Shown here piece after piece: positions 43,124 through 51,077 of a stretch of DNA of 54,347 nucleotides; positions within the stretch are counted from its first letter, which is position 1; each line of letters begins with the position of its first letter. Both the position numbers and the translations under genes were made by a program. The notes under the pieces are model-generated. The model worked only from the letters and a program-made list of their open reading frames with translations. It searched no databases and had not been told where the DNA came from. The stretch comes from Planctomycetota bacterium (GTDB taxonomy: Bacteria; Planctomycetota; Uabimicrobiia; Uabimicrobiales; JABWCH01): NCBI GenBank assembly GCA_020057085.1, contig JAGVGO010000194.1, positions 1-54,347 on the forward strand. Reading direction: 5' to 3'.

Positions 43124-43813
43124 TCAGAATGGCCAGACCAGGTCGAATATCCATTGGAAGGTGCGGGCGGCGAAGCCGGGTTCGGTGGTGGCGGTGAGGA
43201 CTCCTTCGCCCTCTACCTGGATGGAAGAAAGGGCGATGCGGTCGGAAGATACGCTGTTGTCGCTCATTACATCGCCGGCGTTGACGAGTCCGGTGAGGGC
43301 CAGGGTCTTGGTTTCGTTCGGCAGAGTGATCTGGCGCTTGCCGTAGACCACCAAAAGCCCGTCGGGGCGGACTTCGGTGACCACCACTGCAAGGCGGTCG
43401 GTGAGGTAAGACTTCTTCTCGTATTTTACCTTGTTTTCATGTTTGCTCTCGCGGCTGCCCTGCAACTTGCCTATGGCGTCGGTGAGGAACGACAGTTGCG
43501 AGAGTAAAGCCTTGGGTTCGATGTTGGCCGACACATTGAGCTCGGATTTCTTCTGCAAGTTAACGTCGTCGTTCTCCTGTACCGTGTGCCTTTCCTGAAT
43601 CAGCACGGTGAGCACGTCGCCGGTCTTGTGGGCCGTGGTGTCACTGTACAGGTCTTCACGCGGCTGGAACACTGAGCCATCCTGTGGTGCTGTCGCTACC
43701 GGCACGGGAAGAGAAGCAGCAGGTGCAGGATAGACCGGCGGCGTGATTTTTTCCTGCGCACTACAAGCGACTACCAGCAAAACGAACATTAGCAGTAATT
43801 TACGGGCTCTCAT
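43124..43813 (-). CDS. flgH: Flagellar L-ring protein FlgH
   Basis: A 229-aa outer-membrane ring protein. The signal peptide ends in a lipobox-like VVAC (Cys17), so it is probably a lipoprotein. Typical stretches are HKTGDVLTVLIQERHTVQ, YLTDRLAVVVTEVRPDGLLVVYGKR, and a C-terminus rich in aromatic residues. It follows flgA by 2 nt. The restriction cassette begins right after it. Confidence 0.94.
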   Translation of the reverse strand: MRARKLLLMFVLLVVACSAQEKITPPVYPAPAASLPVPVATAPQDGSVFQPREDLYSDTTAHKTGDVLTVLIQERHTVQENDDVNLQKKSELNVSANIEPKALLSQLSFLTDAIGKLQGSRESKHENKVKYEKKSYLTDRLAVVVTEVRPDGLLVVYGKRQITLPNETKTLALTGLVNAGDVMSDNSVSSDRIALSSIQVEGEGVLTATTEPGFAARTFQWIFDLVWPF

Positions 43814-43815
43814 GT

Positions 43816-44772
43816 CTATTCTCCAGTAACGAGAGCGATGGTGGAAGCGTCCACCACGCGACCTTTGATGATGCGGTTGGTTGACAGGTTGAGGGCACGG
43901 ATGACCTCACCAACCTTGCCCTGGTCTAGGCTTTTGGCTGGCGACGTCACACGGAGGCCGGTGGTCTCGAACACCACAGTGACAAGTGCGCCGCGCCGGA
44001 TGTCAGGGCTTTCCTCGACATCTTGGAACGTCAACACCTGACCGGGATTCAGGTTGCGACGGGTCTGCCAGGTAGCATAGTTGCCTGCCGCCGGTAGCGG
44101 GGCGTTGGCCAGGTTGGTGATTTCCAGACGCCGTTGACATACATGAACGGCGGCAAGGGTGGTGTTGCGCGGCACGAAATTTTTCGTCATCAGCACCGTC
44201 TGCCACACCCGCACCTGAAACGTCAGTGACACTGTACGCAGAGGCTGGCCGTCAATGGCGATGCCCAATTCTATCACCACCCGGCCTTTGTGGCGTGGCA
44301 CTGCCGGAAAACGCGGCGCGATTTCGAGTGTCTGGCGCGGCGCAGGCAGCGTGAGCGCGCGGGGCGGGTCAGCGTCAAGGTCGTAGCTCATGTCGGCAGC
44401 CGGCCAGGTCAGGTTTTGCGCCAGAAATTCACGGCCTTTGGCGCTCTGTTCTTCGCTGCTCACGACGATGGCGTCGGTGGCAATTTCCACACTCTCGGCA
44501 CCGAGCCAATCCAGCGCCTCGACCGCAACGCCGGCCTCTTCTAGTTTGCGCTCCAGTGTGGCGCGGTCGAAGTTGACGGTAATGCCGGGGGCTGGCGTCT
44601 TGCCGAGTCGTGTCTGCTGCCACGGCGGATTCCCCTCGATGTCAGCGATGTCACTGCAAAAGAAGTAAACGCCCTTGACGTTCACACTCTCTTTCAGGGT
44701 GATCTTTTGTGCCCACGCCAGCGAGGGCATGGCGAGGCACAGCCACAAGCAGCAAAAACAAATACTACGCAT
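43816..44772 (-). CDS. flgA: Flagellar P-ring assembly chaperone FlgA
   Basis: A 318-aa periplasmic protein with a signal peptide (residues 1-21, ending SLAWA). The C-terminal ~130 residues are the SAF/FlgA domain: VWQTVLMTKNFVPRNTTL, RRNLNPGQVLTFQDVEESPDIRRGALVTV, and a final VGEVIRALNLSTNRIIKGRVVDAS. FlgA chaperones FlgI during P-ring building. It lies between flgG and flgH. Confidence 0.93.
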   Translation of the reverse strand: MRSICFCCLWLCLAMPSLAWAQKITLKESVNVKGVYFFCSDIADIEGNPPWQQTRLGKTPAPGITVNFDRATLERKLEEAGVAVEALDWLGAESVEIATDAIVVSSEEQSAKGREFLAQNLTWPAADMSYDLDADPPRALTLPAPRQTLEIAPRFPAVPRHKGRVVIELGIAIDGQPLRTVSLTFQVRVWQTVLMTKNFVPRNTTLAAVHVCQRRLEITNLANAPLPAAGNYATWQTRRNLNPGQVLTFQDVEESPDIRRGALVTVVFETTGLRVTSPAKSLDQGKVGEVIRALNLSTNRIIKGRVVDASTIALVTGE

Positions 44773-44775
44773 AAA

Positions 44776-45564
44776 TTACCTCACAAGGTTGTTGACCATT
44801 GAAAGCATCTCGTCGCCGCTGCGGATGACTTTCGAGTTGATCTCGTAAGCGCGTTGCGCGGTGATGAGCCTTACCATTTCGCTTACCACGTCAACATTCG
44901 AGCGTTCCAGCATGCTCTGGCTCAGGGTGCCGTTGCCGCCCACTCCTGGCTTGTTGAGAATCGCTTCGCCTGAAGCGGCAGTCTGTTTGAGCAAATTGGA
45001 ACCTTCGCTGGAAAGGCCGGACGGATTGGGAAAACGGGCCATGACGATTTCAGCGACAGTCTGCAACTGATTTTGCCCCTCGATTGCCACCGACACTACG
45101 CCGTCGCGTCCGATGTAAATTTTTGACGCATTCTCCGGGATGGTGATGGCAGGCTGCAGCGGATAGCCGTGCGACGAGACAAGGCGGCGCTGGCTGTCGA
45201 GTTTGAACGAACCGTCGCGCGTGTAGGCTGTCTCGTTGTCGCGGTAAGACAGCGGCAGGAAACCTTCACCGTCTATGGCGACGTCGAGTTCGCGCTGTGT
45301 TTCTTCCAGTGTGCCCTGGCTGAGGCTCTTGAGATTGGCTATGGTGCGCGCACCGCTGCCGATCTGTAGCCCCGGCGAAACCTGATTTTCGGCGCTGGCC
45401 TGACCTTCACTGTTGCCGATATTGAGATAGAGCAGGTCTTCGAATTCCAGACGACTCTTCTTGAACGCCGTGGTATTGGCATTGGCCAGGTTGTGGGAAA
45501 TATTGTCAACGGTGAGTTCCTGCACCTTCATGCCAGAGGCGGCGGTATTCAGAGCGCGCAGCAT
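44776..45564 (-). CDS. flgG: Flagellar distal rod protein FlgG
   Basis: A 262-aa rod protein. N-terminal MKVQELTVDNISHNLANANTTAFKK and C-terminal SNVDVVSEMVRLITAQRAYEINSKVIR are the FlgG signatures. AAAAGGAG precedes the ATG. Element B separates it from flgF, with the ribosome site left intact by the target duplication. Confidence 0.96.
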   Translation of the reverse strand: MLRALNTAASGMKVQELTVDNISHNLANANTTAFKKSRLEFEDLLYLNIGNSEGQASAENQVSPGLQIGSGARTIANLKSLSQGTLEETQRELDVAIDGEGFLPLSYRDNETAYTRDGSFKLDSQRRLVSSHGYPLQPAITIPENASKIYIGRDGVVSVAIEGQNQLQTVAEIVMARFPNPSGLSSEGSNLLKQTAASGEAILNKPGVGGNGTLSQSMLERSNVDVVSEMVRLITAQRAYEINSKVIRSGDEMLSMVNNLVR

Positions 45565-45597
45565 GATAATTCTCCTTTTTTTATTTTTTACACAGAC

Positions 45598-45801
45598 TGT
45601 AATAGTGCAGAAGTAACATTGAGGGAGCGGGATAGCAAGCCCTGAAGCACAGCGATGAGCGTCGGGAAACGACTGGACGCACTGGCGCGCGAGAACTTGT
45701 CAATGTAAGCAATCTTTCAGCAGACCGCCGGCCTGCGCCGCATTGCGGAAGGACTGGTATCCCGCGACCACGATTTGTCACTCATCGCCTGAACTATTAC
45801 A
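45598..45801. mobile_element. MITE-like element B between flgF and flgG
   Basis: A 204-bp insert with perfect 9-bp terminal inverted repeats TGTAATAGT (45598-45606) and ACTATTACA (45793-45801), extending imperfectly to 13 bp. It is flanked by a perfect 14-bp direct repeat, TTTTTTACACAGAC (45584-45597 and 45802-45815), which contains the flgF stop codon. An inner inverted pair GCGGGATA / TATCCCGC is also present. About 90% of the sequence is shared with element C. No transposase is coded. Confidence 0.88.
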
Positions 45802-45805
45802 TTTT

Positions 45806-46507
45806 TTACACAGACAGTAAATTTTGCCACCCTTCGTCCAGGACGCGGGTGATTTTTTGCATTGTTTCCAGATAGCGCATGTTAGCGATCATGTCGCTCA
45901 TCGCCTGCATCGCCTGTACGGTAGATTTCTCGACACACCCTTGTGCCACTTCACAGGTGCTATTTTCTTCCTGCATAGCGGTCGGATTGCGGTAGCTGCC
46001 CTCTTCGCTCACCAATTTTTGCGGCGAGCCGAAGCGTACCAGTTTGAGATGCCCCGCCACCTGATTTCCCAACGCCAACTCGCCGTATCTGCCGATTTGC
46101 AAGAGATGCACGCGCGCAGGGTCAAGCTGGAGCGGGCCGTCTTCGCCCTGCACGAGAAACCCCTGGCTGGTGGCGAGATAGCCGTTCTCATCAACGTGCA
46201 GATGCCCGCTACGCCAGTAACGCCGCTCGCCGTTCTTTTCCACCGCGACAAAACCGTCTCCCAGCAGCGCGACATCGAGCATTTCACCGGTTTTTTCTAG
46301 CTGGCCCTGCGTGAAAACAGTGGCCTGACACGCGCGTGGTATGCCCTGCCCGCCGTTTTCTTGCAAGCTGGCGGGCATATTTTCCATGGCGCTCAACACC
46401 TCTTTAAAACCAGCCGTCTCGGTATTCGCCAGGTTGTTGGCGATGCGCTGCTGTTCCTGCGTCGAAAAATCGAGCGCGGCGGCAATCAGATAAAGGCTAT
46501 TGTCCAT
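45806..46507 (-). CDS. flgF: Flagellar rod protein FlgF
   Basis: A 233-aa rod protein. The N-terminal motif is QQRIANNLANTETAGFKEV, and the C-terminal helix (VQAMQAMSDMIANMRYLETMQK) is in place. GDGFVAVEKNG marks the hook-basal-body fold. It follows flgE by 12 nt. Its stop codon lies inside the target duplication made by element B, so the protein is unchanged by the insertion. Confidence 0.92.
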   Translation of the reverse strand: MDNSLYLIAAALDFSTQEQQRIANNLANTETAGFKEVLSAMENMPASLQENGGQGIPRACQATVFTQGQLEKTGEMLDVALLGDGFVAVEKNGERRYWRSGHLHVDENGYLATSQGFLVQGEDGPLQLDPARVHLLQIGRYGELALGNQVAGHLKLVRFGSPQKLVSEEGSYRNPTAMQEENSTCEVAQGCVEKSTVQAMQAMSDMIANMRYLETMQKITRVLDEGWQNLLSV

Positions 46508-46519
46508 GGCTTATCCCCC

Positions 46520-47749
46520 TTATCGCACCAGATCGGCAATCTCTTGCAATATCTCGTTCGACACGGTGATGACGCGGGCGTTTACCTGAAAGCCTCGTTG
46601 CGCCACGATCATGAGAGCCATCTCTTTGGAAACATCAACATTGCTGCCTTCCAGGTTGCCGCCGAGCACGCTGCCAGCGCGTCCGCTCAAACCTTTGCCC
46701 AAAATGGCCTGGCCGGAGTTGGCCGATTCCTGGTACATATTGTCGTTCACTTTTTCGAGGCCTTCGGCATTGGGGAAAGTGGCAATGACTAGCTGCGACA
46801 AATCCAGCAGCCGGCCATTGCTGTATTGACCGCTCAATGCACCGTCGGGTTTGACCGATAGCGACAAGAGCGAGCCTGCCTCGTAGCCGTCCTGATCCAC
46901 TGCTGCCGCCGTGCTTTCGCCACCGAGCTGGGTAAGGCCATCGAAGCCAGAGGCAGTGCCAAGGGCGAAACTGATGGTTTGCGGCGTGGTAAGGCCGTTG
47001 AAAGTGAGCGTGATGTCGTTGTCGCCGGCTCCGCCGCCGGTGACGCCGGCAAACGAACCGTCTTCGTTGAAGGTGATGCCGTCAACTTGATTGTCGCTAA
47101 ACACACCATCGCTATCGGGCAGGGCGGCGCTCATACCCCAGGTCATGGGCCCTGTTTTGGTAAGCGACAGTTCGACACGATGCGCCTGGCCGCGACTATC
47201 CATGACCTGGATCGAAGTGACTATAGGGCTGCCGGCGACCACCGTTGTCGGATCGAGGTTGCCACGCAAGGTGATGGAGCCGGTAGCCCGCGGCGGCAGC
47301 GGATCGTCTTTGGGCACAGTGATGTTGCCGGTGGTGGACTGCACATGGAAGCCGGTTGCCTGATCTACCAGCGAATAGTCGCTGTCGAGGGCGAAGCTGC
47401 CGACGCGCGAGTAGTACTTGGTCGCTGCGCCGTTGCCGAGTACGAAGAAACCGTCTCCCTGGATCGCCATATCGAGTGAGCGGCCGGTGCCTTCCATGGT
47501 GCCCTGGTTGAAATCTACACTGAATGCACCCAGTCTGACGCCACGCCCGATCTGGAGAGGATTGGTGCCACCGAGGCTGGCAGTCGGCGCCGTGGAGGCG
47601 GTCAGCATTTCGCTGAACCCTTCCGCCAGGCGTGAATCGCTGCGCTTGAAACCGTTGGTGTTGAGGTTGGCGATGTTGTTGGAAATCACGTCCAGCATTT
47701 TTTGGTGGGCGGAAAGTCCGGACAACCCGTTGAATAAAGACATCGTCAT
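46520..47749 (-). CDS. flgE: Flagellar hook protein FlgE
   Basis: A 409-aa hook protein. N-terminal SLFNGLSGLSAHQKMLDVISNNIANLNTNGFKRS (seen in parts) and C-terminal SNVDVSKEMALMIVAQRGFQVNARVI are diagnostic. The large middle region is the exposed hook domain. The ATG at 47749 has GGAG 7 nt upstream and overlaps the flgD stop by 4 nt. Confidence 0.96.
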   Translation of the reverse strand: MTMSLFNGLSGLSAHQKMLDVISNNIANLNTNGFKRSDSRLAEGFSEMLTASTAPTASLGGTNPLQIGRGVRLGAFSVDFNQGTMEGTGRSLDMAIQGDGFFVLGNGAATKYYSRVGSFALDSDYSLVDQATGFHVQSTTGNITVPKDDPLPPRATGSITLRGNLDPTTVVAGSPIVTSIQVMDSRGQAHRVELSLTKTGPMTWGMSAALPDSDGVFSDNQVDGITFNEDGSFAGVTGGGAGDNDITLTFNGLTTPQTISFALGTASGFDGLTQLGGESTAAAVDQDGYEAGSLLSLSVKPDGALSGQYSNGRLLDLSQLVIATFPNAEGLEKVNDNMYQESANSGQAILGKGLSGRAGSVLGGNLEGSNVDVSKEMALMIVAQRGFQVNARVITVSNEILQEIADLVR

Positions 47750-48171
47750 ACTTGCACTCCTTTTTGCTCTTTTACCTGCGATATGCTGGTGAAAGGAATT
47801 TTCTTGTCTCCGACGTCCACAAACAGCTCGCCGTTTTTCTGGGAAACCCCGGACACAATGCCTTGCTGAGTGGCGTTGACTTCATCGCTATAGGTGATTT
47901 GCTTGCCTACCAGACTGGCGGCTTGCAGGAAACCTACCATCTGTTTGAGCGACTCCAACTGTTTATTGAGTGTCGCCATCTGGTTGTAACTGGAAAATTG
48001 CACGAACTGCTGCACCCATTCTTTGTTGTCCATCGGCGACAATGGGTTTTGATGTGCAAGTTCCGTGCTAAAAATCTTGAGAAAAATATCTTGCACGTCT
48101 TTGGTCGTCGGCTGGCCGGACAGAGGGTTGGCTGCTGTCATTGCAGCGTTGGCGTTCACGGCATTTAGCAT
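47746..48171 (-). CDS. flgD: Hook-capping protein FlgD, short form
   Basis: A 141-aa hook cap protein. The N-terminal half has the scaffold motif DIFLKIFSTELAHQNPLSPMDNKEWVQQFVQFSSYNQM (in parts). The rest is a small Tudor-like domain (GKQITYSDEV...GIVSGVSQKNGELFVDV). The fibronectin-like domain of longer FlgD proteins is absent. AAAGG lies upstream of the ATG at 48171. A longer frame upstream overlaps fliK in another frame and is rejected. Confidence 0.92.
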   Translation of the reverse strand: MLNAVNANAAMTAANPLSGQPTTKDVQDIFLKIFSTELAHQNPLSPMDNKEWVQQFVQFSSYNQMATLNKQLESLKQMVGFLQAASLVGKQITYSDEVNATQQGIVSGVSQKNGELFVDVGDKKIPFTSISQVKEQKGVQV

Positions 48172-48181
48172 ATATTTCCTT

Positions 48182-49432
48182 TCATGCGTAGTAGCTGACT
48201 TTGCCATCGCCATGGACGATCCACATGCGTGGCTGTGTAGTCTGGGCGACAATCGTCTTGGCGCTTTCCTCTTCTTCACGATAGCCGGTAAACTGTTGTG
48301 GCAGCAGGCTCTTGGAAGAATGGCCGGCGTCGCTCGTCGGTGTTTGCGTAGTACAAGCAAATGCCATCTGCGCCACCTCGACGCCTTGCTGTTGCAGCAT
48401 CTGTCTAAGCTCGTCGGCATGACGATGCAACAACTGGGCGGTAGCCGCTTCGGCAGTGACGAACTGGGCTTCGAGGGCATGCCCTTTGAGCTTGACACTC
48501 ACTTCGAGGCGAGTGCCGGGGCGTTCGATATGGATGACCGCCCGTTGTTCCTGCTGCATGATCTGTGCCAGCAGATAAGGTCGGGAGGCGAACAATTCAT
48601 CATGGGACGGTGCAGCAGCCGCGGGTGTACCTTGTGTCGGAAGCTGCGGAGTCGGCGTCTTGCTGTCCTGGGCGGCAAAATATATGCCGTCCGACTGAGC
48701 GGATTGCGGCAATGCCGCTTGCGTTTTTTCGCTTTCGTACTGCCAGTGTTGCGGTTCATTATCGCTCTGCTCCGGCACTTGCGGAAAATTTTCTGGTGCG
48801 AGCGCCGGCGACGACGCGGCAGGCTGCATCTTGCCTGCGTCGCTGGCTTGTTGCATGGCAACAGGTTGCGACGTTTCCGCACCGCCTGCCTGCTGGGTAA
48901 TGGCCGGCAAAAGGGAAATGTGGACACCGGCTATGGCACGTGGCGGCATCTGTTCCACTGCCTGCTGGGTAATGGCCGGCAAAAGGGAAATGTGGACACC
49001 GGCTATGGCACGTGGCGGCATCTGTTCCACATGTTTTACCGTCTCTACATTTGTGGTAACTATTGCTGTCCCCTCGTTTGGGCTGGCTTGTTGCGGCAGT
49101 TGGAGTACACCTGCCATGCCTGTCGCACCACTGTTCTGCACGCCATCGCTTGCAGGCGTCCCATTGGTCGGCGCGCCATTGCTGGCAGGTGTCCCATTTG
49201 CCGGTACACTATCGCTGGCAGATGTCCCATTTGCCGGCAGAAGCTGCAACAGGCAGGCCATAAGCTGCTCTATGACTTGATCTGCGTCCAGAGTCTGATC
49301 AGGTTCGACGGCTGATGTAGAGTCCACGAAGCTGTCCAAAATGTCGGCAAACGGCGATGCTTCGCCTTGTTGTCCCAATGGCGCAATCGTTATCTGGTCG
49401 GGCATGGTTTGGGTTATGGTCACGACGTTCAT
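48182..49432 (-). CDS. fliK: Flagellar hook-length control protein FliK
   Basis: A 416-aa protein. Residues 1-~290 are low-complexity and rich in Q, P, A and T, the likely ruler part. They hold three 11-residue repeats (66-98, PANGTPAS type) and a perfect 24-residue duplication (135-158 and 159-182). The C-terminal domain (~295-385: HIERPGTRLEVSVKLKGHALEAQF, then ADELRQMLQQQGVEVAQM) is the FliK core that switches export specificity. FliK is exported and sets hook length. It is the first gene of the long flagellar run. Confidence 0.9.
   Translation of the reverse strand: MNVVTITQTMPDQITIAPLGQQGEASPFADILDSFVDSTSAVEPDQTLDADQVIEQLMACLLQLLPANGTSASDSVPANGTPASNGAPTNGTPASDGVQNSGATGMAGVLQLPQQASPNEGTAIVTTNVETVKHVEQMPPRAIAGVHISLLPAITQQAVEQMPPRAIAGVHISLLPAITQQAGGAETSQPVAMQQASDAGKMQPAASSPALAPENFPQVPEQSDNEPQHWQYESEKTQAALPQSAQSDGIYFAAQDSKTPTPQLPTQGTPAAAAPSHDELFASRPYLLAQIMQQEQRAVIHIERPGTRLEVSVKLKGHALEAQFVTAEAATAQLLHRHADELRQMLQQQGVEVAQMAFACTTQTPTSDAGHSSKSLLPQQFTGYREEEESAKTIVAQTTQPRMWIVHGDGKVSYYA
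48888..49030. repeat. 72-bp perfect tandem duplication in fliK
   Basis: Two head-to-tail copies with a 72-bp period start at 48888 and 48960 and match at every position until 49030. Each codes for 24 residues (VEQMPPRAIAGV...). Perfect identity at the DNA level means the duplication is very recent or kept alike by slippage or conversion. It adds 24 residues to the ruler part. Confidence 0.95.
49139..49237. repeat. 33-bp imperfect tandem repeat in fliK, three units
   Basis: Three 33-bp units code for PANGTSASDSV, PANGTPASNGA and PTNGTPASDGV. Shared DNA cores (GCAGGxGTCCCAT-like) recur at 33-bp steps. These units differ from one another, so they are older than the 72-bp duplication nearby. Confidence 0.85.
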
Positions 49433-49464
49433 GGCAAATCTCCTTTCAAATTAACTACACCTAG

Positions 49465-49480
49465 TACAAAAATAACGCCA
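49465..49480 (-). promoter_or_regulatory. Weak sigma-54-like site upstream of fliK
   Basis: On the minus strand TGGCGT, 5 nt, then TTGTA resembles the sigma-54 pattern TGGCAC-N5-TTGCA, with the right spacing but a T for C at the -12 GC step. It lies 33 nt before the fliK start. A sigma-54 activator gene is nearby at 51078. The mismatch makes this tentative. Confidence 0.3.
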
Positions 49481-49505
49481 AAAATATTTATTTTTTTACA
49501 GCTCC

Positions 49506-49532
49506 TAATCTTTTGACAAATTCCGCCGATAA
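49506..49532 (+). promoter_or_regulatory. Sigma-28 (FliA) promoter for flgM
   Basis: TAATCTTT (49506-49513), an 11-bp spacer, and GCCGATAA (49525-49532). The -10 is a perfect match to the sigma-28 consensus TAAAGTTT-N11-GCCGATAA; the -35 matches 6 of 8. It lies 52 nt before flgM, the anti-sigma-28 gene, which is known to be under FliA control in other bacteria. Confidence 0.8.
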
Positions 49533-49584
49533 ATATAGAATAGAAACTGCACATGGTCGGGCTTCGCAGGAAAGGAGCAAAATT

Positions 49585-49893
49585 ATGCAGATACATCCAC
49601 TCAACAAATCACAACCCATGGAAAGCATCGCCAAAGAGCGGGTGGCGGGCAAAAATGAGGTGCAGAGCGCACCTCAGGCGGATCAGATCAATCTTCGCAC
49701 GGTAGCTCGCGGCGCCCGGGTAAGTGAGCTGGTGAAAATGTCAGCATTGCTTGCACCGTCGCGCACGGAGAAAGTCGAGGCGGCGAAAAATTTATTGGCA
49801 TCCGGTGCACACAACGACCGGCAGACGATCGCCAAAACAGCACACAACATGCTGTATCAACATCCATTAGATATGGAAGTTGCAGAAAACTGA
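49585..49893 (+). CDS. flgM: Anti-sigma-28 factor FlgM
   Basis: A 102-aa protein. The C-terminal part has the FlgM pattern PSRTEKVEAAKNLLASG then IAKTAHNML, which wraps the sigma factor. The N-terminus is polar and probably unfolded. FlgM holds FliA off until the hook is done, then leaves through the export gate. AAAGGAG lies 8 nt before the ATG at 49585. A sigma-28 promoter sits upstream. A 98-nt gap leads to fliP. Confidence 0.82.
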   Translation: MQIHPLNKSQPMESIAKERVAGKNEVQSAPQADQINLRTVARGARVSELVKMSALLAPSRTEKVEAAKNLLASGAHNDRQTIAKTAHNMLYQHPLDMEVAEN

Positions 49894-49991
49894 ACTCACT
49901 ATCTCAAATGGCAACTTGCACTCTTTTAAACCGTTTGGCTTCTTTATTGCAGGAGGCAACAGATAAACTTTATTTTTTGAAGGATAGCTGT

Positions 49992-50762
49992 ATGCCCCAA
50001 TATCCATATCTGGCTGCATTGGTATGTGCGATGGCGGTCATGTCCATATCTTATGCCTATGGAGATGAATCACCGGAGCGACCTCAAGCACAAGCGCCCG
50101 CTGTAGCCTTGCACGTACACAGCGATAGTAAAAGCGAAGATTTCTCGGCTGTAATCAAAATTTTCCTGTTCATGACACTCCTTTCTCTGCTGCCCGCATT
50201 GCTCTTCAGCATTACCTCTTTTACCCGCATCATCATTGTCCTTTCATTTGCCCGCCAGGCCTTCGGCGTACAAAATTTACCACCCAACCCTGTATTGATC
50301 GGGCTGGCACTGTTTCTGACCGTCTTTGTCATGACGCCGGTGTGGGAAAAAGTGTATCGGCAAGCATACCAGCCTTATCAGAAAAAAGAAATCGCGAGCG
50401 AGCAGGCACTGCAAATAACGGTGTCTCAATTCCGTACCTTCATGCTGGCGCATACCCGCGAGAAAGACTTGGCACTGATGTTACACCTTGGCAACTACGT
50501 GTGCCAGAGCGAAAGCGACATTCCTACCACTGCCCTGATACCGGCATTTCTCGTGAGCGAACTCACCATCGCTTTCCAGATGGGATTTTTAATCTTGTTA
50601 CCGTTCTTGATAATTGATATTATCGTTGCCAGTACTCTTCTCGCTATGGGCATGATGATGCTGCCGCCCGCTGTGGTAGGTGTACCGTTCAAGATTTTGT
50701 TGTTTATCCTGGTAGATGGCTGGCATCTCGTAGTAAAAACCTTAGTGTTGAGCTATACGTGA
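49992..50762 (+). CDS. fliP: Flagellar export gate protein FliP
   Basis: A 256-aa membrane protein with a cleavable signal (residues 1-~22, SYAYG), as is usual for FliP, and four further membrane segments. Typical stretches are TSFTRIIIVLSFARQAFGVQNLPPNPVLIGLALFLT (in parts), IPAFLVSELTIAFQMGF and MGMMMLPPAVVGVPFKILLF. FliP forms the export gate core with FliQ and FliR. The ATG at 49992 has AAGGA 7 nt upstream and begins the signal; a start 84 nt earlier lacks a ribosome site. Confidence 0.94.
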   Translation: MPQYPYLAALVCAMAVMSISYAYGDESPERPQAQAPAVALHVHSDSKSEDFSAVIKIFLFMTLLSLLPALLFSITSFTRIIIVLSFARQAFGVQNLPPNPVLIGLALFLTVFVMTPVWEKVYRQAYQPYQKKEIASEQALQITVSQFRTFMLAHTREKDLALMLHLGNYVCQSESDIPTTALIPAFLVSELTIAFQMGFLILLPFLIIDIIVASTLLAMGMMMLPPAVVGVPFKILLFILVDGWHLVVKTLVLSYT

Positions 50763-50773
50763 AAGGTAAATGT

Positions 50774-51046
50774 ATGAGCCAGGAAATGGTATTGCAAATC
50801 ATGCAACAGATTTTCTATACCACTGCGCTGCTCGCCTTGCCGATCCTTGGGGTGACGTTTCTCATCGGCATCGGCATGAGTATCTTCCAGGCGGTGACTA
50901 ACATCCAGGAGCAGACGCTGGTATTTATACCGAAAATGATTGCGGTGATGGTAGTGTTGTTCTTCGCCATGCCGTGGATGTTCCGGACACTGGCACACCT
51001 TACCGTCTCTTTTTTCGATTATATGCTGGCGATCGCCAGACATTGA
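50774..51046 (+). CDS. fliQ: Flagellar export gate protein FliQ
   Basis: A 90-aa protein with two membrane hairpin segments: TTALLALPILGVTFLIGIGMSIFQAVTNIQEQTL (in parts) and VVLFFAMPWMF. Size and motifs fit FliQ exactly. The ATG at 50774 has AAAGG 8 nt upstream; the GTG at 50759 would overlap the fliP stop. fliR, which normally follows, is absent; a regulator comes next. Confidence 0.94.
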   Translation: MSQEMVLQIMQQIFYTTALLALPILGVTFLIGIGMSIFQAVTNIQEQTLVFIPKMIAVMVVLFFAMPWMFRTLAHLTVSFFDYMLAIARH

Positions 51047-51077
51047 CAGTCGCCTAGAGAGGGAGAGGGTTTGCATT

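Noticed and set aside
45581-45781. 66-codon minus-strand frame in element B with a similar frame in element C
   Set aside because: The likeness follows from DNA identity of the two elements; a 5-bp length difference breaks the frame at one end, so coding is not under selection.
48888-49237. Possible CRISPR array in the repeats of fliK
   Set aside because: Units are adjacent without spacers and keep the fliK reading frame; no cas genes in the window.
48065-49315. 416-codon plus-strand frame opposite fliK
   Set aside because: Antisense of low-complexity fliK; the internal duplication appears in both strands and gives it a false look of structure.
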